Shown: positions 49,305 to 62,686 of the stretch, in pieces | Layout: the number at the start of each line of letters is the position of its first letter | How positions within the stretch are numbered: position 1 is the first letter of the stretch | Assembly (NCBI GenBank): GCA_037954235.1 | Contig: JBBMOA010000012.1 | Span: 10,390,144 to 10,454,143, forward strand | Reading direction: 5' to 3' | DNA: 64,000 nucleotides | Origin: Aulostomus chinensis | Lineage: Eukaryota > Chordata > Actinopteri > Syngnathiformes > Aulostomidae | The notes under the pieces: generated by a model | What the model was told of the DNA's origin: nothing | The model's database searches: none | The model's input: the letters and a program-made list of their open reading frames with translations, nothing else | Made by a program: the position numbers and the translations under genes

Positions 49305-52300
49305 AGCGAAGTCTCACAGCAATACTGACAGAGAATTACACCTGTGAGATATGCTAATCATTAACACAGCCATAATGACCTTATTTACCTTCATATAAAG
49401 TACAGAAATTAGCATTAGGTGCCCTAAATGAACAGGGCGGCGTAAATAATCAAGACACTTACTTCTACCTCGTCTTTGTTAGGTTTCAATATGTTTAGTT
49501 GCAGGCAACCATCAGTCCATGTCTTTAAAACATATTATGGCGCCATTGCCTATTGCTGCCTCGGAGGGGAATTCCCAGATGGTGGGTGATGATTAGGTAG
49601 TTCACTTAGCTGTTTAGAAATGAGCATCTGGAAACACAGGTTGAATTAACACCACTGGGTCCCTCATTTTCTCTAAATGAGTGTTATTCAATTAATCTAA
49701 TTATTAGGCACGCAAAAACTGAAGGACTAATAGATTCCTTATTCACCCGTCTTTATCATCTCTCGCTCACAAGTGCTTACATTTTCTGGTGTGCCAAATC
49801 AAACCGCCCCCAGCTTCACTCTTAACTACAGATAAGTTTTGAGAATTAACAACTTTTTATATGGTCTAATTAGCATTTCTGTTGTGCGGCGAGGAACGAG
49901 TGTTCTGGTCCTTTTCTAAAGAAGAGCCCTGCTGGTTTTCATTTTTATCACGTAATCAGGGGACTGATTTAGGCTCGGAACACCAGCTGAAGGAAATTAC
50001 TTCTAAGACTGAAAACAAGCAGCACTCTGGGTACTGCAGACAAGGAGCTACTTAATTACAGCACTGCAACAAAATAAGGCTTACCTCAGAGCCAATGGCA
50101 GATATGTTTGGTCAAGTTTGAATTTCGAGAAGTCTCCTGAATGTAATAAAAGTAAGAAATCTGAAGGGTGACACGTTCTATTCTATGAGGACTCCTGTGG
50201 TTATTTCTGCTACATTTGCTCCCATCAAAAGTAGAATGATCGACTGGATTTTGAACCTGTCATCCACCTGTCACCTCACACCGTCTGAGCAAATGGTCAA
50301 TCAGTGTCAGCCCCTTATCTTTCACATGGATCATGTGACTCAAGCTTAAAGTGGCCTGTGTCGTCTCTATCACTGCACCCCCACCATCACACTCCCTGCC
50401 CCCCACTGGCCAGAAGGACCCTCTTCCCAAGCAAGAGTGTCTCCTGCTGGGACTGCTGAGCTGCTTGTGAGGTGGGGGGGGGGGCTTGAGAACATTGTCA
50501 ACAGCCCTCATCTCCCCACCCAACCACCCGTCCATTCTCCTCTATCCCTTATCACCCTCCCCCACAAACAGACAGACGCTCTTCCTGCTCCGTGTGTGTT
50601 TGCATGCGTGTGTGTGTGCACTTCTCATTTTTCTCCATCCTGGCTTCGCTGATACTGGAAGTGTGCCACTGGTCTGCTGGACCCACATGTGGTTTCAGTA
50701 CTCTTCACCAGTCTACATGAATGACATAATCATGTACCCGTAGAGGAAAAAATCAACCTGTAAAATTACCGACGTAAAGTCACTCACAGGCTTTCAAGAT
50801 AAAACCCCCGTTCTTTTTCTTTGCGATGTTTATTTCTGCGCCCACTTTTTAACCATTCCAGTTTTACTTTCCACTTCTGCTTTACCACTCATCAACACAC
50901 ATTCCCACCCCTCCTACACAGGCTCTCTTTCTTCTCTTCAGTCTTGCCAAGTCTATAATGCAAACACCAGGGCAACTTAATTCACAAAGAGGAGATACCA
51001 ATTTCTTCCCAGCAAGAGATATATCCAGGACATTAAACAAAGCAAACAACTGCATTGAATTTTGATGGCACCAGGCTAAGCCTTCAATTTGAGCCTTCCC
51101 TCAGAAGAAAGCAGAATTTAGCTTCAAATATATTCCTGGTAAGAAAGAGATTGTATTGTGCTATCGAGAGAGTGTGTTTACCTAGTGAATCTACATATCG
51201 CTATCTAATATCTTTGTGCCATTGAGCAGGTTGGAGGCTGGAGTCCCAGGGGTTTCAAGACTGGGATTATGCATGGCAGGGGTTGAACTATTGCCCATGT
51301 GTGATTGAAAGACCTCCACCAGCTTAGGGCCTGTTTATTGTACATTTGCATTGCTCAGTTGTGAGAGGCTGCTGGGAACTATCAGTGGCCAGGCGCTTCA
51401 TATCAGGGCTGCTATAATTTGGTTTCCTCCAGAAGCCTTTCATGCCTTCCAGCCTGCAGGAGAAGCTGCTGGCTGCTTATAGACAATCATTTAGTTGATT
51501 GACCAGGATATGTTCTGATCAATATCTCACACCAGGCACCACATGGTGAGAGAAAACAAATCAAATGGTATGTATACAGGCATTTAGGATTGAATACCCA
51601 AGCACTTCAGCATTTTGAAGGGTTGTTTTACAGCCCGGAGATATTGTGCAACAATTCTTAAAGTTTTTTTCCTCTTCAACATGCTTCTTTTACGCAATCA
51701 AGAGCAGAACTATTAACAAAGATAATTGCATTTGGAACCATGCCCTGCAGTGGTCAACTATGCAATTTCACTAATTTATCCTGGTGAAAGGTTTGACCTT
51801 AAGAAATGTAATTACACACACCTGAGTTACACAAGAGCCCAAGAGGTCTACAAAACGTTTACTGGTGAGGAAGGTGTAATTACCACAAAACAATTAGCTT
51901 ATTGTTGTGGCAGTTGGAGAGAGAATAGTCCCTATGCATCTTCTGGCTTTAAACAAACAACTGATTATAAAGACAATGTCACTAAAGCACATGCATTTGC
52001 TTTTTTTTTTTTTTTTCTTCCAAATGTGGTATTTAAAATCAAATAATTAAATTTGGAGAGTAACACACCTGCCTCCTTTTAAAGTATACAGTAGGGAGCT
52101 GCATTAGTTCTACATGACAACATGGAATTAAGTGGTAACCTGTTCTAAACACACATAATTTCTGAATTTTAATAGGTCCGCCCATGCCTCATAACTATGC
52201 ATGACTTCATACTTTCATAATTGACAGGAAATATGATCTAGGCCAAGGGTTGCCTATTAGAATGACTTTTCATTTAATTTTTTGACAGCCCAATACACAA

Positions 52301-54446
52301 ATGCAGGGTTGGGTTTTTTGAACATGCTTATGAAGAGCACAGGAACCTTTCCTGTGAAATCTAGCAGAAATCCCCCTAGGCTAGGACCACCTCTCTTATA
52401 ATTACACAGTATTACGCTTTGTACTAGTGAAGTACTGTAAATCTCCGGAACGTCTGAGCAAATGGGAACTTGTTCATTCTAAAGACTGCAGATGCGTTTT
52501 AGAGGTTATAAACAAATGCGCCAGAAATTCACACACCCTATTCAATACAGAGGGAAAAAAACAGTACACAGTTATATCATCTTCCTCCTCTGTGACGCCG
52601 AGCATGCAGACAGAGCAAATATAGAGTGTTGCCTTTTGTTCAAGTTCAGCTGTCGGCCAGAACACCCCCCCCCCATCCTCAACACCTACCCCGACCAGGA
52701 CTGCTCCTTGGCAGAAAAGTGTTCATAAACAAAGGAACAATATGCTGTGGGATGTCGAGGAATGCAGCCCTATCACCCCCGTTTTAGCACAAGCTAACAC
52801 TCATTGTATCCCTAAGATGTAAATCTACACCTCTGGGCTATAAAATTGCTACAAAGAGAGTTCTTGACTGAGTAAATTAACATTCATCCCACTCGCAATT
52901 AAGCAGACAGACTGACATTGTAGCTCCTACATCGCGACAACACTGGGGGCTTTGTTGACACGGCGTCTTGACAGAGGAAAAAGCAGAGGAAAATATTTTC
53001 AACTGAATCATCGACTGGACGTTGGTATCTTAGAGACTTGAGTGATAACAACACAAATGTCACTTGTATTTCAGCGTTTTACTTTGAAATGTTCTTGACG
53101 GCTAAGGCTTTTAATCCAAGTCCACTAATAAGTGAGGAACAGCACTCGAATTTATTGCAGTTGTTTTAAACAATTAGGTCTTCTATACAGGGTGTGAACT
53201 GTGCTTTAGAATTCAAAAGGAATGCTGCTAAACTGTAAACTACCTGGGATTGTATTTAGTTCATGTCCAACCTCTTGTCAGGTCACTAACGCAGAGTCTT
53301 GCAACACTGACTCCAGTGGAGCTGCTCTTTGACCGTCGTTAGCTTCATACTTACCACATCCAAGGGTCAAGGGTCTATCAGAGGGCGTTTCTTGAGTCTG
53401 TGTGAATTACTGTGTACCGATTTGTTGTGACAGCATGCGCCTGCATCTATACATGTGCTCGCGTAAACCAAAATGGAAGCAGACTTTCATAGATTGTTTG
53501 TTGTTGCTCACATTATTATAATTCTACTATACAGTGCATCTCCTCTTGTTCTTCCATGCATGTTTCCCTCATTATTTTTATTTAATTGTTACTGTGTATG
53601 AGCTGAATATGGCTTCCTGTAGGATATATGTGAAGCATGTCTTCCAGGCTGACACCAGATAGTAGTACAATGTGTGGTGGTGTTGGGGGTGTTTGTATGT
53701 TGACATGGCCAAGAGCTCAGTCTTCAAGATACAATTGTATAGTGTTCCTACATCCAAGTGAATGTATTTTCACAGAGAATGTCGGGTCATCTTACTGGAA
53801 TGATGTCACTAGGTATTATCCTCGTAGCAGTGATATGAGGAGATAGCTAGATATTAGATAACTGGACCCAAAGATTTGGTGTATAATGTAAAGAGAGGGG
53901 GTTCCAGCACTGAGCCTTGCAGCACCCCTGTAAAGAGCTGATGGAATGTGAGCATTTATCCTCTCCATGATCCATTCAAGGAACACTCATGTGAGGTGCA
54001 AATCAAACCAGAGATGTGCTTTACCTCAGCAGTGGTTCACTGTGTGAAAGGTATCCTCTCATGCCATGGTTACAAGCCCAGTCTGTAGCCCCGTATGTTA
54101 TTTAGCACACACTTAGATCAGTTAGATACAGTATATGAAACAACTTTCTTTAATTCTACTTTGAAAACAGAAAACAAGCTAACACTAGTGATCCAACAGC
54201 AAATATGCATGTTTCCACAGCTGGACCCAGTATGAAAACTGAATTGGTTTTATTCTCCCACAGATGGTGCCGGATGTTCACGTCATTTATAGCTTACAAA
54301 AAGAAGATAATAACAAGCACTGAGACACAACACTGTCACATAAAGCTAATAATACAACTATTCTTTCTTCTTACATTGACAGAAGAAAATAAAATGTTTT
54401 CTGCAGAAAATTCCATTATAAAACAATGCACCTTGGCAAGTATTAA

Positions 54447-54449
<3 letters not shown>

Positions 54450-54477
<28 letters not shown>

Positions 54478-54479
54478 CA
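54450..54479. repeat. (CA)n microsatellite
   Basis: CA tract of about 14 units preceded by ATACATACA. Confidence 0.93.
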
Positions 54480-57400
54480 GGTTAATACTGGGTATAAGAA
54501 GACATTACTGAAAGCATGAATACATTACCATCTGCTGCTTTTAATCCTAGACAGTTACAGTAGTGGCATGTTTTGGTAAAAGGATATCATTAATCATGGG
54601 TATAATCAGATGACACCAGGTCATGGCCCACTAAGTGTGTTTTCCTCATTATGGTAATATGGAGGAGAGGGGTGTGTTTCCGTTTTTTTTTTTTTTCTTT
54701 CCTTGTTTTTTTTTTTTACTTTGACACTTCTTTGCATGACAACCTACCACTGACACTGGAGGGAGAAAAAAAAATTAGCAGCTTGCACGGATCTCCTCCA
54801 ATAAATATAATCGAACAGCTGGGATCTTAAATTTAGGTTTTGACTTTTAAATAGCAGACTTAAGTCATCAACACCACAAGGAAGTCTTATTTATCTCCTA
54901 AATTGTTTTTCTCCATCACAGTTACAACATAAGATTTTAAATGCAAGTCATCCCAACTTCAGTTTTACAAATCGAATTTTTGTGGCAGCAGAAAATAAAC
55001 CCTGAAGCTATTTACTATCTCCTTGATATATGAAGTTTGTGGTTTTGATTGTGTGTGTGATGATGTTGGGAGAATGACCTTTAGTGGCAACCGCATTGTT
55101 ATATAATGAGGATGTGTCAGTCAGCAAGAGTACAGTGATGAGACGAGGCCAGGCAACCAGCATTTAGAGCATCGATCCGCCGCTGCCGCGAGTGTAGAGG
55201 AGAATCTGAAATATTTCAACACCTCCTTCTCCAGATATACAGCTGGAAATGAGAGCTCATTGAGGTGCTCTGAGGCAGCCTGAGACGTCGGATGCGATAA
55301 GAAAGTGGACAGAGGTGGAAGGACCCTCCTGCCTGTGATTAATGATCAGCAATTTCACACTGAATCCTACACAATAATAGCTCTAATATGCAGAACAAAA
55401 AGATTTCCTTTAATTATTAGGTAAACTACATAAACCTTGAATGTGAAATATAAGATATAACCTGGGATATGACAATTCCACTAATGATGATCAAGGTGGA
55501 AAAGATAAAAAGCAGTAGAAGCAGAGGTGAAAGGAGAGGTGGTGAAGATTGATATGTTGATGGATTCTCTTGCCTCCACCTTCTCATTAACTCTGGCCTG
55601 ATAATATGACCTGGGAGAGATTTTCTCCTCCTACTTCAGCCCTAACACGGAGTCGCTAAATCCTGCTGGGTGAGCCCTATCTCATAAAGCAAAATTAAGT
55701 GGGCCAATCAGACCGGCTTAAAGTCACTCCTCTAGTGTCTTAACTCCGTAATGAACCAAAATACATCATCAGCGATGTATCAACCCCTGGATTGTAATCA
55801 TAATCAGAGTCGATCATAATTTGCTCTGACTTTTTCTTCAAGGACTACTTGGCGTGATTTGGGAAAATTGAATTTGAAATAAATATTTAGTGTCATTTTT
55901 TTTCTTTAAAAAAAAGACGACACTGCACAATTAAGAAATCTGATTTGAATGTGCATCTGTGTGTTGGCTGAGTGTGATTTGAGTATATAGTGAATAGTTT
56001 ATCTCTGGGGTGTGAGCCCTAACTATGGAAGCAGAGCACCAGTGAAACATTAATCACCAAAGTATTATGGCTCATGTCCTTGGACAGCACATTAATTCAG
56101 GTGGCTATTAGGCTGCCTTGCAGCCAACCTTCGAAAAAGGTCCACATTGAAATTCAGTTGACAGTGTACAGTGTGTAGAACGCTAACTATGTTGTTACTG
56201 CATCCCAACAATAAACAAAACAAATTGCAAATAATGCAAATGTAAGAGTAGTTAGTGGAGCGAATGCTGCAACAAAACCCACCAGCAGTGGACTTCAGTG
56301 GGCAGCTCTGTAATCACTTGGACTGGCACAACAGTCTCTCCTGTATTCCTTGTCAATAGAGACAGACGCTCTACCTGCAGATGGAAAATAAAAAAAGAAG
56401 ACTGAAGAAACACCAATTAGAAAGGCTCTCTCTCCTGCACTCCCTCTGAAAAGCCAGGCTCCGCTAAAGGTCAGCCTGAAATTTGAATGACAGGGCCAAA
56501 GTCTTTTACTCATAATTTTTGTGTTTGCAATAGATTTTGGAGCAATTCACAGCCTTAAAGGCCTTAAGTAGAACAGCAATTAATTGTAATGAATAATCTG
56601 ACAAATCTGGTTGACATATGGCCGCTAATACTCCTCCTTTCTAGAGGGAGCAGTGGAGGGATTAGATTACCTCAAATGATATCTGGGAGTGCTGTGCCAT
56701 CTGCATGTACAGGGAGAAGCAGCGCACATACAACAGGACGTGGGTGGAACCGGGGTCTGCTCCCTGCCGCTCCAGTTCCTTACCGGCAACTGATTTGGGA
56801 ATAAGGCCTGCTTTTTTTCCCCCACTCACTCATTTTATTGAACCAGCTGCCTCTCATGAAGTAAAACGCAATAATGCTGCGGCGTTGCCAAAATCGAAGA
56901 CACAGGGAAGAGCAAACAAACACGACAGAAGTGACAAGTGTTGTGCAAACACATAAACAACACGTCGAGCCATCTGAGCGCGGGGAAGTCTTAGCTTTAT
57001 TAAAAGCATTTAAACGTGATGAATTATCATCCAACATATGCAGCCTTGCATGTTTTTAACTGGAAGGACATATATTGGATTTTAAATGGAAGGATTTTTA
57101 TTTTTTTTATACACACACACACACGTATATACACACATATATACAATGAGCTGATAGACAACCATGAAATATATTCCTTGACTGTTTAGGTTTCAGGGCC
57201 ATTAACATGTCTTAAGTGGCTGAAATAGTGCCTGCAGTAAGAACAGCCTCGTCCAGCACCGTGAAACAATGTATTGCTGGGAGTGTGCTGGTGAATCAAC
57301 AGAGCTGATAGGTGTAATGTAATGCTGTAAACTCCTGCTAAAAGCCTGATAAAGAGGTTGAGTTCTGCAGGAAGTCTATTAACAGCCAGCTAACATAAGC

Positions 57401-58039
57401 TACTGAATCAGCGTTTAAAGAGAGGAAATCTGGCTCTCTTAATAAACTTCATCAAGTCATTTTTTTCAACAGCGTTCACATCGTAGCAGCAGCAGCTTTT
57501 CTTTTGCTTTATTAATATTTGGAAGAGGGAAGAAAAAAAAAGTCCAACTGGATCATCAAATATGCTGATCTGTCTGGTCTGAGATAAGAGTCAAATTAGG
57601 ATAAATCTAAAAAATATATATGAAAATGAAATAAAAACCAAAAAAAGATGCTGTGCAGTTGAAGTGGTATTTGAAGTAAGTCGAGATTGAAGACAGCACA
57701 TCTGCTCACATCTGCCTAACCAGCATTAATGTGACAAAACCTCACCTAGAAAACACTAATCACCTCATACAAAGGCAGCGGGTGTCAGCTCAGATATCAG
57801 TCACCGCTAGCTGCTTTATGATCATCACTTTAACCCTGATGTGGCTCTGATGTGCTTCTATTTATTCTACCTAACAGAACGGAAGGAAAAACAACATATA
57901 AACATCTTTTTTTTTTGTTCTTTTGCTCTTATAAAATCCATTCTGAGCAGGTAGTTCAGAAGCCAGGTCTCATATTTAATTGCAGGAATTGAATGAAGAA
58001 GGTTTTCCGTGAGGTGCTGCTGCTGTGTGGCTAGCATAA

Positions 58040-58230
58040 TTGCCAGGGAACAGGTCTTAATTTAAACCAGGGGGTAATTATCATGCAGAGCATACCCACC
58101 CAGAATGTTTGCATAACTATCACAAGCGTTTTCATAAATGATGCTTTAATTAGTCTTAATTAGAATTTGTTTAAGTCAGCAGGGAATGCAGGGCCCGTGA
58201 AATGATGTATGTAATAAGCATCAGGGCCCG
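58040..58230. promoter_or_regulatory. Candidate distal regulatory block with homeodomain motifs
   Basis: Unique, repeat-free DNA containing TTAATTAG twice in tandem (within 58146-58165), TAATTATCATG and a CATAAATG word; the texture resembles conserved non-coding elements around developmental genes. Call by eye only. Confidence 0.28.
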
Positions 58231-61200
58231 CTCTGTTTTTTTCCTTACTTAGGGAATAGAGCTGACAAAATCACATCACATTAAATTGATTCAGTCAGAA
58301 TTAAAATTCTTATGGTATTAATTAAATGGGGGAAGATCTCATTAGCAGGCTGTGTGGTGAGGGAGAGACCCTCTCTGCCAGCAGATGTGATGGTGTCAAA
58401 GCTGCTGTACATGCTCACCATTAGGGCCCCCAGACAAGGAGGAAGTGAGGGAGGAGAGAGAATGAGGAGGGAGGGAAGAAGAGATGACCTGACAGAGGAG
58501 AAAAGAGGAAAAGAAGGGAGAGAGTAAAAGGAAGAGCATGTCTGCGGCTTTAGGGAGAGGAGGCAGCATATTAATGGGCTGTAGGCTCCTCACCATCTAT
58601 AGCTTTATTTAGCTTCATTTGGTCTATTTGGCTGGAATTCAATAAGAGGAGAGCTAATGACTTGACCAGATACCCTGTTATCAGCACTGATGAGACACCC
58701 TCTGTCTGTGTGACTCTTTATACAGCCACAGTAGTCTAATAGGCTTCTGGAGGATCGCTAGCCTCACTATCGTAAACAGACCTCCCCTCCGCTCCTCTCC
58801 AGAAAAACGTTAGGGTCAGTCATTAACGCAAGTTCCCCCCAAATGACATTTAGTTACGTTCAAGTGACAGAAGCCCTCTAGCGGCTTTACTAATTATTGG
58901 TTGGGGTAAATTTACCGCAACAAATTCCACAACGTGAGGAGGCTGCAGTGGATCGACGAATCACTTGACTTGGACATGACGGTCTTCTAATGTTATCGAT
59001 TTAATAATTTGAAGGGATGCACCATATCTTTTTTCTCGATCTAGTTTTTACATGTGTCAGTATTATATATTTATATATCTGATGATATTTTGGAGGTTGC
59101 AGAGAACTGACGTCATCCCTCTGATAGCAGGAATTATGATTTTCCAATATAATAAAAATATCACAGTATTTTATATGACTTTTGCCATCGTATATAGTAC
59201 TAGCCTGGTAGTAATACACGACTACTGCCAGAAGGTGCGAATAATACACCCAAAAGCTGTTTGCCGACTGCCGTTTAGCAACAAAAGAACGACAAATGTA
59301 ATTTCTATGACAGTGAAATTGTTAGTCTGAACATTCTAGACCTGCTCTAAATACCAGTTGCCCTGGTTTAACTCCTGGGTCACCATGTGCGTAAATAAAC
59401 TGAACCGAAACAGAATCATCAGAAGTGCAACAATGAAAGAGGAAGCAGAGCTACTTGCTAACGGCTAACCACAACAAACCAGCATACACTGGCTGATGGC
59501 CATTTGTGTGAAATCAGCTTGGGCTTGGCTCTTTACGTCAGCACGTCATGATACTGTGATGCATAACGTAGTTTTTATTCACTAAAAACTGCAGTTCAAC
59601 CTGTACACTCTCGCTTACGGACCGCTAACTCCTCTCCACTCTGACCTGCTGTCAGGAGGGATTATTGGTATAGTGATTATCGAATATTAATATTGCTTAA
59701 AATGTACATCACAAATGTGGATGTGAGATAAGAAAACCCTTTAATTTGTGGTCTTAAACTCCATGGATTTATAACAGATTTTGTCATTTAATTTAGAGGA
59801 CTTGTTGCCGTGGCACTAAAGGACATGATTGTGCCTCGGGGAGCTTCCCTCCACTGTTGTCCACTTATTAGGAGGGTAATAGCTATTGACATACTTCTTA
59901 AGACACTGAAGTGTAGAATAACAGCCCTCTTCAGGGGTGGTAACTGTACAGACAATCTTCTCCGTGATCCCATTGTGTTTTTTTAACTTGGCTTTTCATC
60001 CCTCAGGTAGTGCTTGGTATCGTCAGGTCAGCAGATCCCAGGGATGTTAAACAATAGACGCATTGTTAGACCCCCGCAGCAGCTGTCAGTTTCAGTGAAC
60101 TGCAACCTTGAGTGGACAGAGGAATATAATAGGATAGAGGGGGGAAAAAAAACACCTAGAGATCATACGCGCACTTATATCAGAAAACACAGCTTCCTTA
60201 GCGGAGCATCTTTCAGGATTTTTTTTTCCCCAAATAAGATGTCAGTAAACACAGCCCACGCGTGATTCAGATTAGATCATGCCAACTGCGGACATTTTTA
60301 TTGACAATAAAGCCAAAATTTCTGGAAGAAATCTTTCACTATCCAAAACGGCTCTGTAAAACACCTTAGGCCGACAATATATATGAAGCCAGCGTTGTAA
60401 ACACTGCAAACACAGCCCTGTATAGAATCCAATGAAAATGATAATGGAGGAAACAATGGCCTCAGGCGCTGTAGCAGCAACCCGGCACAGCCAGTGTTAC
60501 AAGGCATCACTTTCCCTTTATTAGGAGTAAGCATGACCGTTAGTAGGCCCTGCATAAATATTTGGGGTAAATACACGGTATATCATTTTTCTTCACACTT
60601 GAATTGCATTATGATTTCCATGCAGACTCAGGTGAACCGGGGTCAGGGGACTAAATTAAGTGGGTCCTGGAAGCAGCTGCAATGGTTTCTCTCTTTAACC
60701 ATGCTTGGCTGGTTAAGCTATCAAAAGCGGCTTGTACATGCATCATAAAAAACAGTGTGTGTGTGTGTGTTTAAAATGGTATTAAAATGCTGTTGACCCT
60801 TAAAATTAGAAAAGGAAACGTTCAACTCTTTGCATGACAATTATTTCATGTCCATCAAGAGGCACAGTAGAGTAGAGACGTATGACCGAGGCCCCTTGAA
60901 AATTTATTGACAGGCAGGCGGAGAAGTGAGGAGGTTCATTTATGACAATGGGGCGTGATGACATCACACCATAAAAGCCCCTTCGCTGGGTCAAATGGCA
61001 GAAGCTGTGCGGGTTTGAGTCTTTTGTGTTTGCTATGCATAAATATATAAGAGGTAGAGCGGGTCAGTGGTTGACATTGCTTCCTTGTGATGTATTGTGA
61101 CACCCACTGCTGTGGTGCTGTTTTGCGTTTTGTTAATGTTGTGGCTGTTGGACCTCGAGTACGACTTGAAGGTTGTAAAGATCCTGATACGGCTTCCTGA

Positions 61201-61504
61201 TCATAATATGAATGCTGGGTGTCATTTAGTGTAACAGATATCTTTCAGTCCCGGTTTTACCAAACCATAACAGAGAAGTTCTTATTATTTTATTACATCA
61301 GAGGCCCATCTGATTAAACAAATGAAGCACTGATTGATTTAAAAAAAAAAAGGTACATTTGATGACAGATTTCTCTGCTCAACTATTTGTAGCCATATTA
61401 CATTATAAGGGACGCAGTTTCAAATTTCACCCAAAAAAGGTCAGTAAGCCATTATTGATTTATACTGTTAATTGAGAATTGCAGGTACATCTAACATTGA
61501 GAGG

Positions 61505-61575
61505 AACAGAATAGAATAGAATAGAAAGCCTTAATTGTCATTATACACAGTACAATGAGATTTGAAAAGGAGAGG
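61505..61575 (+). mobile_element. Small fragment of a dispersed teleost repeat
   Basis: (GAATA)n followed by AAGCCTTAATTGTCATTATA and ACAGTACAATGAGATTTG, a string often seen at element ends in fish genomes. Only about 70 bp are recognisable. Confidence 0.45.
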
Positions 61576-62406
61576 AAATAGTCATGTGGATAATTCTCTA
61601 CAATGGTATCTAGCTGGCAGTTGACAGTTGGCATCTACTAGCCAAATTAAAATGACAAGATGTACAGCTGTAGATCTGACAAATTAGCATGTTCAGTCAC
61701 TCTCACTCTCTCGGTCATTCTGCACATCCACAGAAGAAAGGGATTGGCTTTCTATCGGCAAACATCACGGCAGTCAAGAGAATTGTTGCATCCTCACGTT
61801 TCCTGCTTCAAACTCTGTTTCAACCACCGGCTGCTACTGCCATAGACAGTAGTCAACCTGCAGAGACGCTGCTCTCCAGCTACATCTGTAAATTCTCTGG
61901 TTGTGTCAGGTTGCGGGGGTGGGCACTGTTGCAAATGAATGAGCATGACTTCATGACAATGTTGCATTTACAGGATGATTTCATTAATGTGATGAATTAC
62001 CTTGATTTGCAAGATTTGCTTGATCGAATCGGTCAGCCAAAAGGAAATGTCTGGCGGTTGAATCTATAAATTGTTTTTCAGTTTTATTTGAGTCAATATA
62101 CGATATAACTTTCGTGGTGGAAAGTGAAGTCGATCTGTTTAATGAATAGAATATTGGAGATTTCGTCGATAGTCACAAATTGTGACTCCTCTAAAAAAAA
62201 CAAATCCAAAAAAGCAGGGTCCCTTGTCATGTTGAAGACTAAATCAATTTGTTGTAACTTTAATTTGTTTAGTTTTTATCAAAATAGTTAATTGATGGAA
62301 TCAAGACATTAAGACAATCTACTACTAAATAATCAATAGCTGCAGCTCTGATAGGAAAGCAATCATTTGAACTCTTGTCTCAAGGTAGACGGCCATTATC
62401 TATTAG

Positions 62407-62408
<2 letters not shown>

Positions 62409-62461
<53 letters not shown>
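62409..62461. repeat. (GT)26 microsatellite
   Basis: Uninterrupted GT tract; inverted partner to the CA tract about 180 bp downstream. Confidence 0.95.
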
Positions 62462-62462
<1 letters not shown>

Positions 62463-62635
62463 TTCCTATTCTCAGTATATTCAAACTTAACACTAAAACT
62501 GTAAGCACCGGCTATTATGATAATTTAGCTTAATTATAATAATAATCTTCATTAGCCTTTTAATTGGTTAACTCTGGGGACTGCCGGCAATTCCAGTCAG
62601 TCAAACACACTAATGATAGTCACACACACATGCGC

Positions 62636-62638
<3 letters not shown>

Positions 62639-62676
<38 letters not shown>

Positions 62677-62686
62677 AGACACACAC
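62639..62686. repeat. (CA)n microsatellite
   Basis: CA tract with AA and GA interruptions. Confidence 0.93.

Noticed and set aside
53860..54060. Phrase AGCACTGAGCCTTGCAGCAC as a dispersed repeat
   Set aside because: It resembles a phrase common in fish repeats, but boundaries and a second copy are lacking in this window, so it was not annotated.
61689..62069. 126-codon open frame ending HDFMTMLHLQDDF...
   Set aside because: Composition is somewhat protein-like, but no family was recognised, there is no clear start context or partner exon, and it starts beside a repeat fragment.
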